A stretch of DNA of 64,000 nucleotides, taken from assembly GCA_020631735.1 (NCBI GenBank), contig CM036159.1, forward strand, positions 94,722,656 to 94,786,655, written 5' to 3'. The notes beneath the pieces are model-generated. The model searched no databases. It saw only the letters and a list, made by a program, of their open reading frames with translations, and was not told where the DNA came from. Shown piece by piece: positions 42,985-55,347 of the stretch. Numbering within the stretch: the stretch's first letter is position 1; the number at the start of each line of letters is the position of its first letter. The stretch is from Saccharum officinarum. Lineage: Eukaryota > Streptophyta > Magnoliopsida > Poales > Poaceae. A program made the position numbers and the translations under genes.

Positions 42985-45483
42985 ATGGAGACCGCCGTCT
43001 TCTCCGCCGCCTCCCTCTTCCACGGCGCCGACGACAGCGACGACGAGCAAGGTATGAGCATCAAAGCAACCCCAACGCAACCCTCCTCACCGCCTTCCCC
43101 TCTACGTCGCTCGCCGCGTGCTCCTAACGGCCGGTGCTTTCTTTTCTGCGGGGTTGAAGATGAGATGCAGGTCTGCTCCGAGGGGAAGAAGCCGGCGGCG
43201 TTGGAGTATGAGGAGAGAGCCCACGACTTCCCTGGCATGGTATGGTTCCACGATTCCGCCGCCTTGGTGCTTCTCTGGAATCCGGAAAGGCTCGGGCCTT
43301 GGCTTCTCGCCTTCTCGTGTTTCAGTTTGATTTTCCTAGTATTATAGAAGGAATGAAAAAGTAATGCCTGGATGGACAGAAACAAGTAAATAACATTTTG
43401 GAATTTCGACTTGCTGTGTGTTTTTTCCTGTTTTGTTGGGGTAGTGGCCTTAATGGGCAAGGCAGCAGGCAGGTCCACTGAAAGAAACTGACATCTGACA
43501 TGATGTTATGCAAAACACAGAAGCTATGGTTCGGTTTAGCAATCCTGTAATGGTTAAATTACAGGCAGCTTGGTTCCTCCATGAATTATATTGCGTCAAA
43601 CTCAGCAATGTATAATAATAGATCAAAATAGATTGGTTGTTAATTCAATACAAGGCATACTTATTATCTTGATCCTGTAATGGACAGAGCAAGATTTTCA
43701 TATTTGTTTAGTGACTTAGTATACTTTTGAAGAGTATATTCATGTGCTGCTTGCTCTAAAATCGTGTTGCTACATTCTTGGATGCGTCAGGAATTTAGCA
43801 TACAGTAGAGTTCATGCTGCTGCATCAATAAATCCACATGTTTAAAGTAAAATGAGTGACCGGCTACTTCTATTCTTCATCAAAGGCTGCTCAACTTGTA
43901 ACTATTATTCAACAAGAGTTACGCGAATTTATCGATTTCACTTTCATTATAGCCATTCCTTATTGCATTATTATGGTTTTTCTTGATCTGGCTTGTGCTC
44001 AGTTATCCTCGTTTTCCTTTTCGTATTTATCTATTTGTTCACCATTCAAAAATTGATATACAGAAACTGAGTGTAAGGGAATTCTCATGCCATGAGCTTA
44101 ATGCCAACCTGTTGTGGCCTGGGACATTTTCATTTGCTACTTGGCTGGTTAAGAACCAGTCGATTTTGGATGGACGACGTGTCCTGGAATTAGGAAGGTA
44201 TGGGTGCTATGCTCTAACTCTAACGGCGTCTTTTCTTTCTTTCTTTCTTTCTTTCTTTCTTTCCTGACCAATTCAATCCAAGCGGTCACTTTATATACAC
44301 AACTACCCCTGTTATTGCCCTGTTGGGCTCAATAAGTAACTTAGGATATCGATACATCATCTCTCAGGTTTTTCTTCTTTGCTGTTAGCACTGACTTGAG
44401 GCATGTGATGTGTTTTTTATCATGCTGTCAAAACTTTGCAAAACCATTCCTACTGTGTCAGCCCACCAGAAAATTGTAGTCCTAAGCAGCTGGTTGGATG
44501 ATGTGATAATGATTCCGTTGTATACTGGTATAATAAACAAAAGGCTATTTCATTTGACCTGAATACCCTACTGTAATAATGATTTTGTGGTGCAGCAAAC
44601 AAAATCTCTATTTTGTTTTCCTTTGCCGAATGTAGTCATAAGAACATTGTGTATATTATACAACTTGTCTATGTATTTTTTTTCATTTAATCCTGCTTTC
44701 CTGCATAGTGTGACAGGAGCTCTGGCTATCTTTCTTAGGAAGGCATTTGAGGTGGACATTACAACTTCTGATTACGATGACAAGGAAATCGAAGAGAATA
44801 TAGCTTACAATTGCAGAGCGAATACCTTGGATGTGTTACCTCATATCAGACGTAAGTTATCTGACCATTCGACACAAAATCTATACATTTGTAGTATTTC
44901 TTTTTCCCAAACATGTCCTTCAGGTGCATCTAGGATGCACCACCTGAATAGGGATAATTGTTCTCTTATGTTCCTTTTTAACGCACAGACACATGGGGAG
45001 ACCCATTTCCAGTTTCCAGACCAGATTGGGACATTGTCATTGCAAGCGATATCCTACTCTGTAAGTTACCTAGTGTATATCTTGGTACCTGATCTCCTAA
45101 TCTCAATGTGTGGTGGAATGACCTAACATGATATACGTTCATTGCTTGCAGATGTTAAGCAGTATGACAATCTTATCAAAACAGTGTCCTTTCTTTTGAA
45201 TGAATACAAGCAGAATGGTCACCAAGCTGACAGCATAACCATCACGAACAAATCAGGTACTCCCTAGACGTATATATTTAATTTTGTAAATCATCAAGGA
45301 TGTGCGAAATGTTTCTTTCACTTGGCAGGAACGCAAGTACCTGCAAAATCACCAGTGTTTCTGATGAGCTGGCGCAGAAGAATTGGAAAGGACCAATCAC
45401 TTTTCTTTGATGGATGTGAGAAAGCGGGCCTCGAAGTGCAGCACTTGGGTGATCTTGTGTACCTCATCAGCAACAGGAGGTGA
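42985..45483 (+). CDS. Methyltransf_16 family (METTL21-like) S-adenosylmethionine-dependent methyltransferase, 7 exons, 251 aa
   Basis: Exons: 42985-43051, 43160-43239, 44064-44197, 44709-44851, 44989-45060, 45152-45256, 45329-45483; all introns GT-AG and all phases agree, giving 251 residues. An N-terminal acidic stretch (DDSDDEQDE) leads to the family block FSCHELNANLLWPGTFSFATWL, SAM-binding motif I (VLELGSVTGALAIFL, residues 88-102) and the post-motif DWDIVIASDILLY (154-166), which is the hallmark of family 16 lysine methyltransferases and relatives. These act on non-histone proteins such as translation factors or chaperones; the substrate here is unknown. Motif I has Val95 where Gly or Ala is usual. 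Intron 3 has a (CTTT)n microsatellite at 44231-44263. The 5' end is squeezed by the foldback element 43 bp before the ATG. Confidence 0.88.
44231..44263 (+). repeat. (CTTT)n microsatellite in methyltransferase intron 3
   Basis: About eight uninterrupted ctttctttc units directly after exon 3; a likely polymorphic marker. Confidence 0.95.
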
Positions 45484-46216
45484 AAACGGAGGAAACGATA
45501 TCCTTGAAAAAAAAATTGAGGAGACGGCACTCATCGTTAAATTTCCCACGAATGGCACAGGGGAATACCTGGGTGGTCAGTGTTAGGGATGAAAACGTGG
45601 ATTTTGGTTAGGTTTTGTTAGTGATATTTTTGATAAACTTTCCAGTAAACACTGGTTTGTGAGAGGAAGGTACTGGAAGGACCCATTTTGTTTTGTTTTC
45701 TTCTCTTGACCCTCGTTCTTCGATTCTAGCTGGGATGTACTGTCGTGACTCACAATTGCAACATACAAAGCAAGAGCTACTATTAGAGAGGCACCCTGCT
45801 CATTGCCTACTAGCAGCAGCAGCTGTGGTGTGAGCGAAAGTCGAACCAAGATCGAGCTGCGAGAAAGCCGAACTTTACACGCTGCAGCGTTTGATTATAT
45901 TTGTACCTGTCGGAACAAAATCGACTTGTCAACAAAGGTCGAAGATGGGCAATCAAATACGGCATGCAATCCGCTTCAGGCAGTGCACAGGTGGGTAGCT
46001 TTTGCCAAAAGGCAACCAAGATAATTTTCCAAGCAATTAACAGCAGAAACAACGATCCAAAACCAGATGTGTTTACACGGAGAGGACATATTTCGACGAT
46101 GCCGCATTGAACCTCCTATAGCTAGTACACGGACCAGACGCGCACACTTGAAGCCAAAAGCTATCTACAAGCACACGGACCAGACGCGCATGTCATGTAT
46201 ACACGAGTGCGCTTAG
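45484..46216. other. 3' flank between two convergent genes
   Basis: The end of the methyltransferase transcript (plus) and of the WAFLNEPP-like fragment (minus) meet here. I see a direct repeat 'acacggaccagacgcgca' (46128 and 46173 areas) but no gene, TIR element or long ORF. Confidence 0.5.
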
Positions 46217-46680
46217 CTAGGCGTTGCCGGTGAGGATCCGGGCGGCGTGGAACTGGTCACACGCGAAGCTCCTCTGCGCCCTGCCCAACAGCACCTCCTC
46301 CCTTGTCGGCGGCGGCGGCGGCGGCGGCTCGTTCAGGAATGCCCAGCTGCTCCGGGTATACGAATCAAGCGTGCACAGTACATGAATCAGTTCTGCAGAC
46401 TTGTCAACACGTACCTAGTACAGTACGTACCAGCCGCGGCTCGTGCCGGAGCTATCAGCGGCCGGGAAGAGACGAGCTGCTGGTCACCGGCGCCGTAACC
46501 GTAAGCCGAGCAGCACTTGAGGTCGTCGTCGTTGCTCCTCGTGCCGCCGCCGCGGCCTGGCAGCGGAGGCAAGGACCTCGTCGCCTCCAGCCGACGCTTA
46601 GCGGCGGCGAGCGGGACTAGTATCTCCTGATGAACACATAACGATACTGATAGCTCTCTGAACTCTGAACAGCAACCCAT
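46217..46680 (-). CDS. Paralog (or fragment) of the WAFLNEPP small protein
   Basis: The terminal exon 46349-46217 encodes SWAFLNEPP, a poly-Pro stretch from a GGC-repeat (46307-46326) and the end ACDQFHAARILTGNA, clearly related to exon 3 of the gene at 38272. The upstream frame (46680-46427) encodes LEATRSLPPLPGRGG...DLKCCSAYG and joins through a possible GT-AG intron (donor at 46426, acceptor before 46349). That part does not resemble the other paralog. A TATAAAA on the minus strand near 46689 is only about ten bases from the first ATG, so the real start may differ. It is either a small diverged gene or a fragment; the C-terminal exon is secure, the rest is not. Confidence 0.45.
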
Positions 46681-46866
46681 GCATTTTATAGACGAACCAG
46701 ATTGTGGCGATGGATGGCGCCAGAGCAGCTGTCACAGAACAAGGCATTGTTTCCTTTCAAGGTTTCTTTGGACCAATAAGTGTACTGCTGCGTCATGCGT
46801 GCAAACGTAGTCCCGACTTTTAACCCTTACCAAACAAGGCATCAGTCATTCTCACGAACAAACATA

Positions 46867-46984
46867 GGGGCTGTTCGGTTGCCAGGGAATGCAGCCCTGG
46901 AACAATTCTAACCAGGATTGTAGTGTTAATTTGAACTATGTTTCATCACCTGGTGGAATGGTTCCTGGTGAAACGAACGAGCCC
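46867..46984. mobile_element. 118-bp MITE
   Basis: Ends GGGGCTGTTCGGTTGCCAGG and CCTGGTGAAACGAACGAGCCC form an imperfect inverted repeat of about 22 bp; 'ata' flanks both sides. A Tourist-type 3-bp duplication is possible but weak. Confidence 0.6.
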
Positions 46985-47523
46985 ATATGTGTCTCTCTCT
47001 CATGCATGCCGGCCTCTACGCACACGCGTCACTACCCAGAGTCAACTACGCACACGCGTCACTACCCAGAGTCGCCAGTAGCACCCATGCCGGCCTCGAT
47101 GCACTGCACTGCGGCTCGTCCTTATCAGGATTCAGGAAGCCTCATCTCCTCCTTGTTCGCATCAGCGGGGCCGGGCAGAGAGCTTATATTAATCAATTAA
47201 TTATTTTGTTCTTCCTCTTTTCTTTTTGTTCTTTCGATTCGATCCATTGGCCTGTGCCAGTTCATGAAAGATTCGCCATGTTATCATCCACGACTGAAAA
47301 GTTATACGAGAGGAAAACAATATTCCTTCGTTTAAAAAATACGACTAACAAACCCAGCGAACGGGCCGGCGACCAGAGAGATCATCCGAAGCAGGAGAAG
47401 AAGATGCCGATGCCGCCACGCCGTACAAATACAAGGGAATAAATAAATAAAATAAAAACAAAATAGAGCAGGACGGCAGGGCTTCGCAGGCGCCGAGGGG
47501 AAGACGACGGGGACCCACAAGGC

Positions 47524-47531
47524 GAATATCC
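47524..47531 (+). promoter_or_regulatory. P1BS (PHR-binding site) upstream of SPX4
   Basis: GAATATCC fits the consensus GNATATNC bound by PHR1/PHR2, the master regulators of phosphate starvation. It lies 165 bp before the TATA box and 253 bp before the ATG of the SPX gene. One match of an 8-mer with two free positions can occur by chance, so the support comes from the gene identity. Confidence 0.5.
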
Positions 47532-47695
47532 CCGACCTGGCCCCACACGACAGCGACTCACCCAATCATCCCATCCGGCCGCCCCACTCTGCCTCCACTG
47601 CATCTTCCTTCCTCCCTTCCTTCTCCCCTCGCCGTCCTCCCGCGACCCCGCCCGAAACACCCCCCTCCTCCGCTGCCACCGAGGAGGGGAGCCTC

Positions 47696-47702
47696 TATAA
47701 AG
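47696..47702 (+). promoter_or_regulatory. TATA box of the SPX4 gene
   Basis: TATAAAG in a GC-rich region, 82 bp before the ATG at 47784; predicts a leader of about 50 nt. Confidence 0.6.
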
Positions 47703-47783
47703 AGGCCGGAACGACGAATCTCTGGTATTAAGGAAGGGATCGTGTGGGAGGAGGGAGAGAGAGTCGCGGCCATCCGCCGCGGC

Positions 47784-50402
47784 ATGAAGTTCGGGAAGGA
47801 TTTCCGGAACCACCTGGAGGAGACGCTGCCGGCGTGGAGGGACAAGTACCTCGCATACAAGGCCCTCAAGAAGCTCATCAAGAACCTGGTGCCACCCGAG
47901 CCCGCGGCGGCCCCTCCTCTCCCTCCTCCTCCCCCTGCGGCCGCCGCCGCCGCCGAGGGACCGGAGCCGGGGCCGAGGGCTGTGGCCGCCGCGCAGGGGA
48001 ACGTCGACCTGGGCAACTGGTTCGCCAGAATCCTCGACGCGGAGCTGCACAAGCTCAACGAGTTCTACATCGAGAGGGAGGAGTGGTACGTCATCCGCCT
48101 CCAGGTGCGCGCCCTGTCCTGGCATCGATCGTCTATCTGGCTCGGGGGCATCCAATTGATGTCGGAGTTACAGCCGATCCCCTGTTGATCCATTGATTGA
48201 TTACGCATGTGCAGTAGGTTTATGTACTCCATAGTTAAATCATCATGGGTACACGTTTTTAACATATGCTGTCTCTGGCGATTAAGTATGTGCCCGGGCC
48301 TGTTCAGTTCGGAGTGAGTGGCCAGTTCACGATTAATTGTGGGTAGCAAACTGGGCTTATTAGTCCAATCCTTACTGTAATTTTGGTACCTTCTTCGTAC
48401 GTGTATTTGTTGCTGACCCCGTTCTGAACCAAATGGATACCTCCAATCCTTTGTGTATGGAAGAGGCCTTCCCATTCTGTTGTGCATTCTATATATCTGC
48501 TTATCAAAGTATTAAGTAGCAAATTTGCTAGGCCAAATATATTTCTACAGTGATAGTATACTAGTACATCACATCCCCGTATATGGCCGTAATGTCTCAA
48601 GTTTGCATAAGGTCAATCAACTTAGGCATGCTAGCTCAAGTCAACATGGAACACTGACTCGTTATCTCAAAACGCATAACACTGACTGGAATGCCCCGCA
48701 CTGTTTTTGCCATGACGTGAGCATGCTGCTGGACAATTTAACTTATTTTTCCATGACACGAGCTATATTTATAAAGCCTTGATTCTATGTAAGATTGCAT
48801 TTGATGCCAAGGTGCACAGATGATGAATAACACAGTCGATTCAACAATAGTTATTTTGCATTATAATCAACTGAAAATCGAATTTTTGTTGTGAGAATAT
48901 CACTGATGACCAGATTTGTCATGCAGATACCAAAATGACCCATTAACTCACCTTCACCCGGCAAAAGAAATTTAAGATTACTATGAGATGTTTTGTCATG
49001 TATACAGTGATTGTACCTAGTGTTGCAAAACAGTTGCTGACTTGCATGAGGAGCTATATTGACGCACAAAAGAAGTTTCTCATCCAAAGAAAGTGGGCGT
49101 AGCTTAGGTTGCTCTTCTGTTTCCTCAAAATTTGTTTGCTTGTGTACATTTAACGTTGAAGTGCCTGAACAGTCTCTTTAGGAATGAGCGGTATTTGAAA
49201 CTCTCAAACTCCACCTGAAAGTATCTATGTCCTTGTGGCCTTGGCACTTCATCCTTGGTCACCTATGGTCTGGTGCTGGATACATTAAGGGCTAAAACAT
49301 TGACAAATTGCTGTAGCTTTAGATCTTAGAATGTTCTGATGCCACTGAGGAAAGATGATCATAAATGCATCGGTAACCATTCTAGAAATGTTTTCCTTTT
49401 TTATAAAGAGAATGTTTTCATTGAACGTTGGGAGGAAAATGTCTTTCATGTCGTGACGATGTGTCCTTTTCTTCCCCTTATTTATCAGACAATGTGATTA
49501 GACAGTAAAGTTATCTAGATTTGTCCTTTTCTTCTCCCTTATTTATCAGTTAATTGCCTTTCTTTGGCACTTCCTTGGATTGGAGCTGTCATTCTAACCC
49601 TTTCTGTCCTTGTTTCTCGAAGGTGCTCAAGGAGAGGATTGAGCGCGTCAAAGCTAAGAAAAATGATGCTTTTACATCTAGGAGTGAATTTACTGAAGAA
49701 ATGTTAGAGATACGCAAGGATTTTGTGATCATACATGGTGAAATGATTCTTCTGCAAACCTACAGCTCCCTAAATTTTGCTGGTTAGCACATCATACCAA
49801 GTTGGCCAATCTGCAGTATTCTAGTAGTAATGCCTGGCTTCTAATGTGTCCTATGTGCTGTACATGCAGGACTAGTGAAGATACTGAAGAAGTATGACAA
49901 GAGAACAGGCGGTGTGCTTAGCTTGCCTTTCACTCAGCGTGTCCGTCACCAGCCATTTTTCACCACCGAACCTTTAACAAGGCTTGTTCGAGAATGCGAG
50001 GCTAATCTTGAACTTCTTTTCCCAGTCGAAGCTGAAGTTCTTGAGCCTAGTTCATCCTCAAATCTGGAACCACATGATGTGGCTAGGTGTGACCCAACAT
50101 CATCCCGCGATGTGGAAACCGTTGATGTTTACCGAAGCACACTTGCAGCTATGAAAGCAATACAGGGCCTTCGGAAAGCCAGCTCTACTTACAACCCCCT
50201 GTCTCTGTCTAGATTCTTCCATGGAGAGGACGGCGAAGCCTGCTCTGGCGCCATCACTTCTGAGAGTTCACTGTCAAATTCCTCAACAGACTCCCAGATT
50301 CAGGACGCTGGAAAGGATGATAAAGAGGTGCAATCTAATTCGAGGGGGCAGAATGCTGCCCAAGGGGAACAGAATGCACAAGGCAAACCGACTGATGAAT
50401 AA
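47784..50402 (+). CDS. SPX4: SPX domain protein, SPX4 type (3 exons, 337 aa)
   Basis: Exons 47784-48104, 49623-49782 and 49870-50402 join in frame to 337 residues. The SPX domain covers about residues 1-185: [22 protein letters not shown] at the start, Tyr25/Lys29 in the first helices and the Lys164-Lys167-Lys168-Lys171 cluster (KILKKYDK), which together form the inositol-pyrophosphate-binding surface of this family. Residues 40-62 are a Pro/Ala low-complexity insert. The C-terminal tail ([24 protein letters not shown], then an acidic Ser/Gln-rich end) matches rice SPX4 rather than SPX1 or SPX2. SPX4 holds PHR2 in the cytosol when phosphate is ample and is degraded under starvation, also linking nitrate signalling. 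The gene is intact, with clean splice sites. Note the P1BS-like site and TATA box upstream. Confidence 0.95.
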
Positions 50403-51460
50403 ACAGTTTTTTTTCACACGCTGTTCAATAAGACAATAACCATTGATAAGTGTAAATGCTAATAATCTTGATGTTTAACCCTCTTTTGTACGCAAGGATT
50501 TCCTGACGGTGCAGTTTCTTTTTCTTTTTCTTTTTTTTGTTATTAATGGGTCGAGTAATGGAATGTTGGATTTATCATGTTCCTATTGTGCTGACAGCAT
50601 GCCAATTGCCAGAAGTATATAAAGTGTAGTGCTATTTGAGTTTTAAAGCTGTAGGCAGGAAGCACGAAGAAGACCTTACAAGACATTTTGGTTGACACTA
50701 TAACAGCTACGTCATAATCAGCATGTTGGCCTGTTGGGTTTATTATGTTTTTGTTGTGTTGACACTATACAGGTAGTCAGGTACCACCATGTGAGTTTTG
50801 GAGCTGTAAGCAGAAGGCTGTAAAAGCTATTAGAACAGACGTTTTGGTTGGTCAGCACAAAGAATCGTCAATTATCTCAATCGGTGGTTTATTCGTGCAG
50901 AGTAACCCACATTAGGGCCTTGTTCAGCAGAGGCTTTAGGAAATCCGTGACTATTTCAGAGCCGGATATTTGTAGCTTCAACATGAATCTTCAGAGCAAG
51001 AGCTATGCCAGGACCCTAAGTATATTTATATGGCTCATTTCGTTTTTAGTTTGAATCAAACACAAATAATTAATCTACTTTAATTTAGTCTATAAAATTT
51101 AAGATCCAACATGGATCTCTAAGCTAGGGCCAAACACTCAAACATGCCCTAGATAGGAGAGTAAAATCAGAACATACTCCAGAAGAAATGCAGAATATTG
51201 TATTGTATTAGTATAGACTCCCCTTGACACTTAAGGGAAGGTTCACCTTGAGCTCACAACAAGTTACACAGCTAGTAAAGAGCAGGGTGAGGGAGGCCGT
51301 GTGGCAGCAGCTGCTGACAATGAATAAACCCCCTTCAATGGGGAAAAATCACAAGTAATACACACATTTTTACAATGTTAACTATGGCAACTCTTCAACA
51401 AAAATCACGATTTTCCCCAAATTGCAACCCCTACTAATAGCCCATCTCATCAAAGCTTGA
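50403..51460. other. Gap between the convergent SPX4 and DUF300 genes
   Basis: Contains the SPX4 3' untranslated region and the 3' end of the minus-strand DUF300 gene. Two diverged copies of a 'gttttggttgacactataacag / gttttggttggtcagcac' type sequence (50685 and 50845 areas) are the only structure noticed. No gene. Confidence 0.45.
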
Positions 51461-52845
<1,385 letters not shown>

Positions 52846-53264
52846 CTGAAATAACATGGATGTGGCTTTTTCAGAAAATGGTGGTTTTGCAATTACAAAT
52901 TGTAGTACTTCTGTAACTGCACCAACAAAACTAACAGCACACAGGCAACTCACACAAATGTTAAAGATAAATAACGCCTAACATCTGCACTATACTATTT
53001 AGGTAGACATGTTCAAGAGCTTAAATAGCACAAAAAAGAGAGAGTGGGAGAGAAAGAAAAGAGTAATAAGACTCTGTCACGTTATGACATGTGAAGACGG
53101 ACTTAGCATCATATATTACATTAGAAAAAATTGTTGAACTTACTACCAATTTATGACCTGTGAAGATCATTTTTTACAATTTTACACAAAGGAGGTCATC
53201 TTGTAAAATTCTCCACATTGTTTCCATTTTTTTATCATAGGAAGGCACTCAAGAGTAGACAGAA

Positions 53265-53364
53265 NNNNNNNNNNNNNNNNNNNNNNNNNNNNNNNNNNNN
53301 NNNNNNNNNNNNNNNNNNNNNNNNNNNNNNNNNNNNNNNNNNNNNNNNNNNNNNNNNNNNNNNN
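53265..53364. other. Assembly gap (100 N)
   Basis: Exactly 100 N, length unknown. It lies 420 bp upstream of the first visible exon of the DUF300 gene, whose N-terminal exons are missing. Confidence 0.99.
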
Positions 53365-55347
53365 ATCAATTTATATCCGACATAACAAATAGTATCTATG
53401 GTTACATAATTCAAAATCAAGATAAAAGTTAACTACATATATAACATTGTATATGTGTCCGTATCCAATCCGTTTACAGGCACGAGTGTGATCGTGTAAA
53501 CTCTGGTTCAGAAACTCTCCAGTTTTCAGAGACAGAGACCGACAGACCGTTCTGTTGAATTCCCAGCTGCAGCTTGGTCTTTTCGCTGTGCAAACGTACG
53601 TACGTAGTGTGTTTTTGTGTCTGCGTCCACATAATGGCCAAGGATGGTCGCGCTCGATGTAGAAATTGTGGTATTTGGCATGCCGCCGAAGTTGCATCTG
53701 CACTGGACGGTCCATTTTCATGGCAGACCGCAGAAGGGTCATGAAATACAGCGATAATATGTCGTCGGTATAGGCGCATGCTGCACACCGTCGGGCGTCG
53801 GACCACTGATGACTGATGCATGCCACATGCCAGGCCCCGTCTCTATACGTCTCCGGCTCTCAGCGGGATCGGATCGATCCCGCAGGCTACGCTCTGTTGC
53901 CGGCTGCCGCGCGAACGTTCTTTCCCTCCACACCGGTAAAAACTCGTAGTAACGCATTCAGAAATAATGCATAATGACCATTTGATTTTACTACCACTAC
54001 TCCGCTAACGTGTTTTTTTATGAGTATAAGATGTTACAGTTGATCTCGGCTTGGTCAAGAGTCAAATCTGACTCGAGTCTTCGTGAGCCTAACAGCTCTC
54101 ACTAATCTACGTTCATTATTGGTGGGCCCAGTGATTAACTAATAAGCATGGTCTCAGGTCACACCGAGCTATAAGGTGGAGTCACCTTTGTGATTACAAT
54201 GAGAACTGACCATAATTAATCTAAGAACTACCGATCAAGGTGAGCTCAGGAGTCAGCCATGGGCCACCACTGTGCCGGTGTCCTCGCCTATGACGGCCAC
54301 TCCAAAAGGAGTTTCATGTCATGCCTATAGCTCGAGCAGGCACGGCCGCACGGGGACTTCAAACAGCCCTCAATCTGGACATCTCGATTAAAAGGTCAGT
54401 ACCAATTAAGACATAATTAAGTGCTAAAACTGGATTAGGTGTTCCTATGTTAGGCTAATTAAGATTCTGATTAAGCTTTAAGTCTAACATAATAAGAATT
54501 ATGCAAATGGTGTTCTTTTTCTTAACCATCAGTGTCGTGAGGCTATACCACATTTCTCAATGTGCTACTACCAACCCTAGTGAATGCTAGCCTCCAGTCG
54601 AGAAGGATAGACAAAAATTAAGACGTACAATACTCTACACCTTGATTCCTTGTCGTAACACAGAGGAAAGCACCCGAGAAAGGTCAGATGTGGCTAGACA
54701 TCAGTACTTCTCCTTCCAGTGGCGGATCCAGAAACCAGGCACGAGGGGAGCTAAATAACATAGAGCTAAATCTCACTACCCATACACTTGTAGTAGTCTA
54801 GTAAATGTAATAATATAACAAAGAACACAATTAACAATATAACATTGTATAGATAGAAAGATAGCAAAGAAAGAGCATAAAATGACCAAAATTTTATGTA
54901 TGTCTGCGATTGGCATTCAATTATTACTAGACATTGTCATGATGGCAATGTCATTCATAAAAAATTAGACACTGAACTAGGAAACCTCTGCATGACGAGT
55001 CGAGCCCTGGGCCGAGCCGAAGCGAAGCGCGCCCGCCCCGGTGCTCTCCTAGGCCACCACGAGGCAGAGATCCACATCGGACTTCCTGTCGCTTCGGTCG
55101 GTTGTTGACACCATTGTTGAGGACGGGACTGCAGCAGACGGGTAGCGCGGGAAGCATAGAGGAGGCTGCCAGGCAGGAGACGGCGACGGGCGGATGGGCA
55201 CGGACGCACGGTCGCTCTTCCTCAACAGCAGGGGGAAGGGACGCGGTAGCTCTGCTTAGGGTGGGCCGCTGAAGACGGCAAGGGCTGGCGCTAGGATTCA
55301 CTGGTAGTCGTGGGCTGGGCTGGAAGACCTGCTACCTGAGCGCCCCC
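53365..55347. other. Intergenic region before the Sirevirus
   Basis: No gene or coding exon of the DUF300 protein is recognisable. At 54719 a CAGTGGCGGATCCAG end of the hAT-like type begins a block that is cut by the Sirevirus at 55348. The 54000-54700 part has no repeats I can name. GC-rich frames at 53371-53957 and 54950-55300 do not match known families. Confidence 0.5.

Noticed and set aside
47382..48155. 257-codon minus-strand ORF
   Set aside because: Antisense shadow of SPX4 exon 1 and its GC-rich leader.
53371..53826. 151-codon minus-strand ORF next to the gap, tested as the missing DUF300 N-terminus
   Set aside because: It has no membrane segments or family motifs and does not fit the expected helices.
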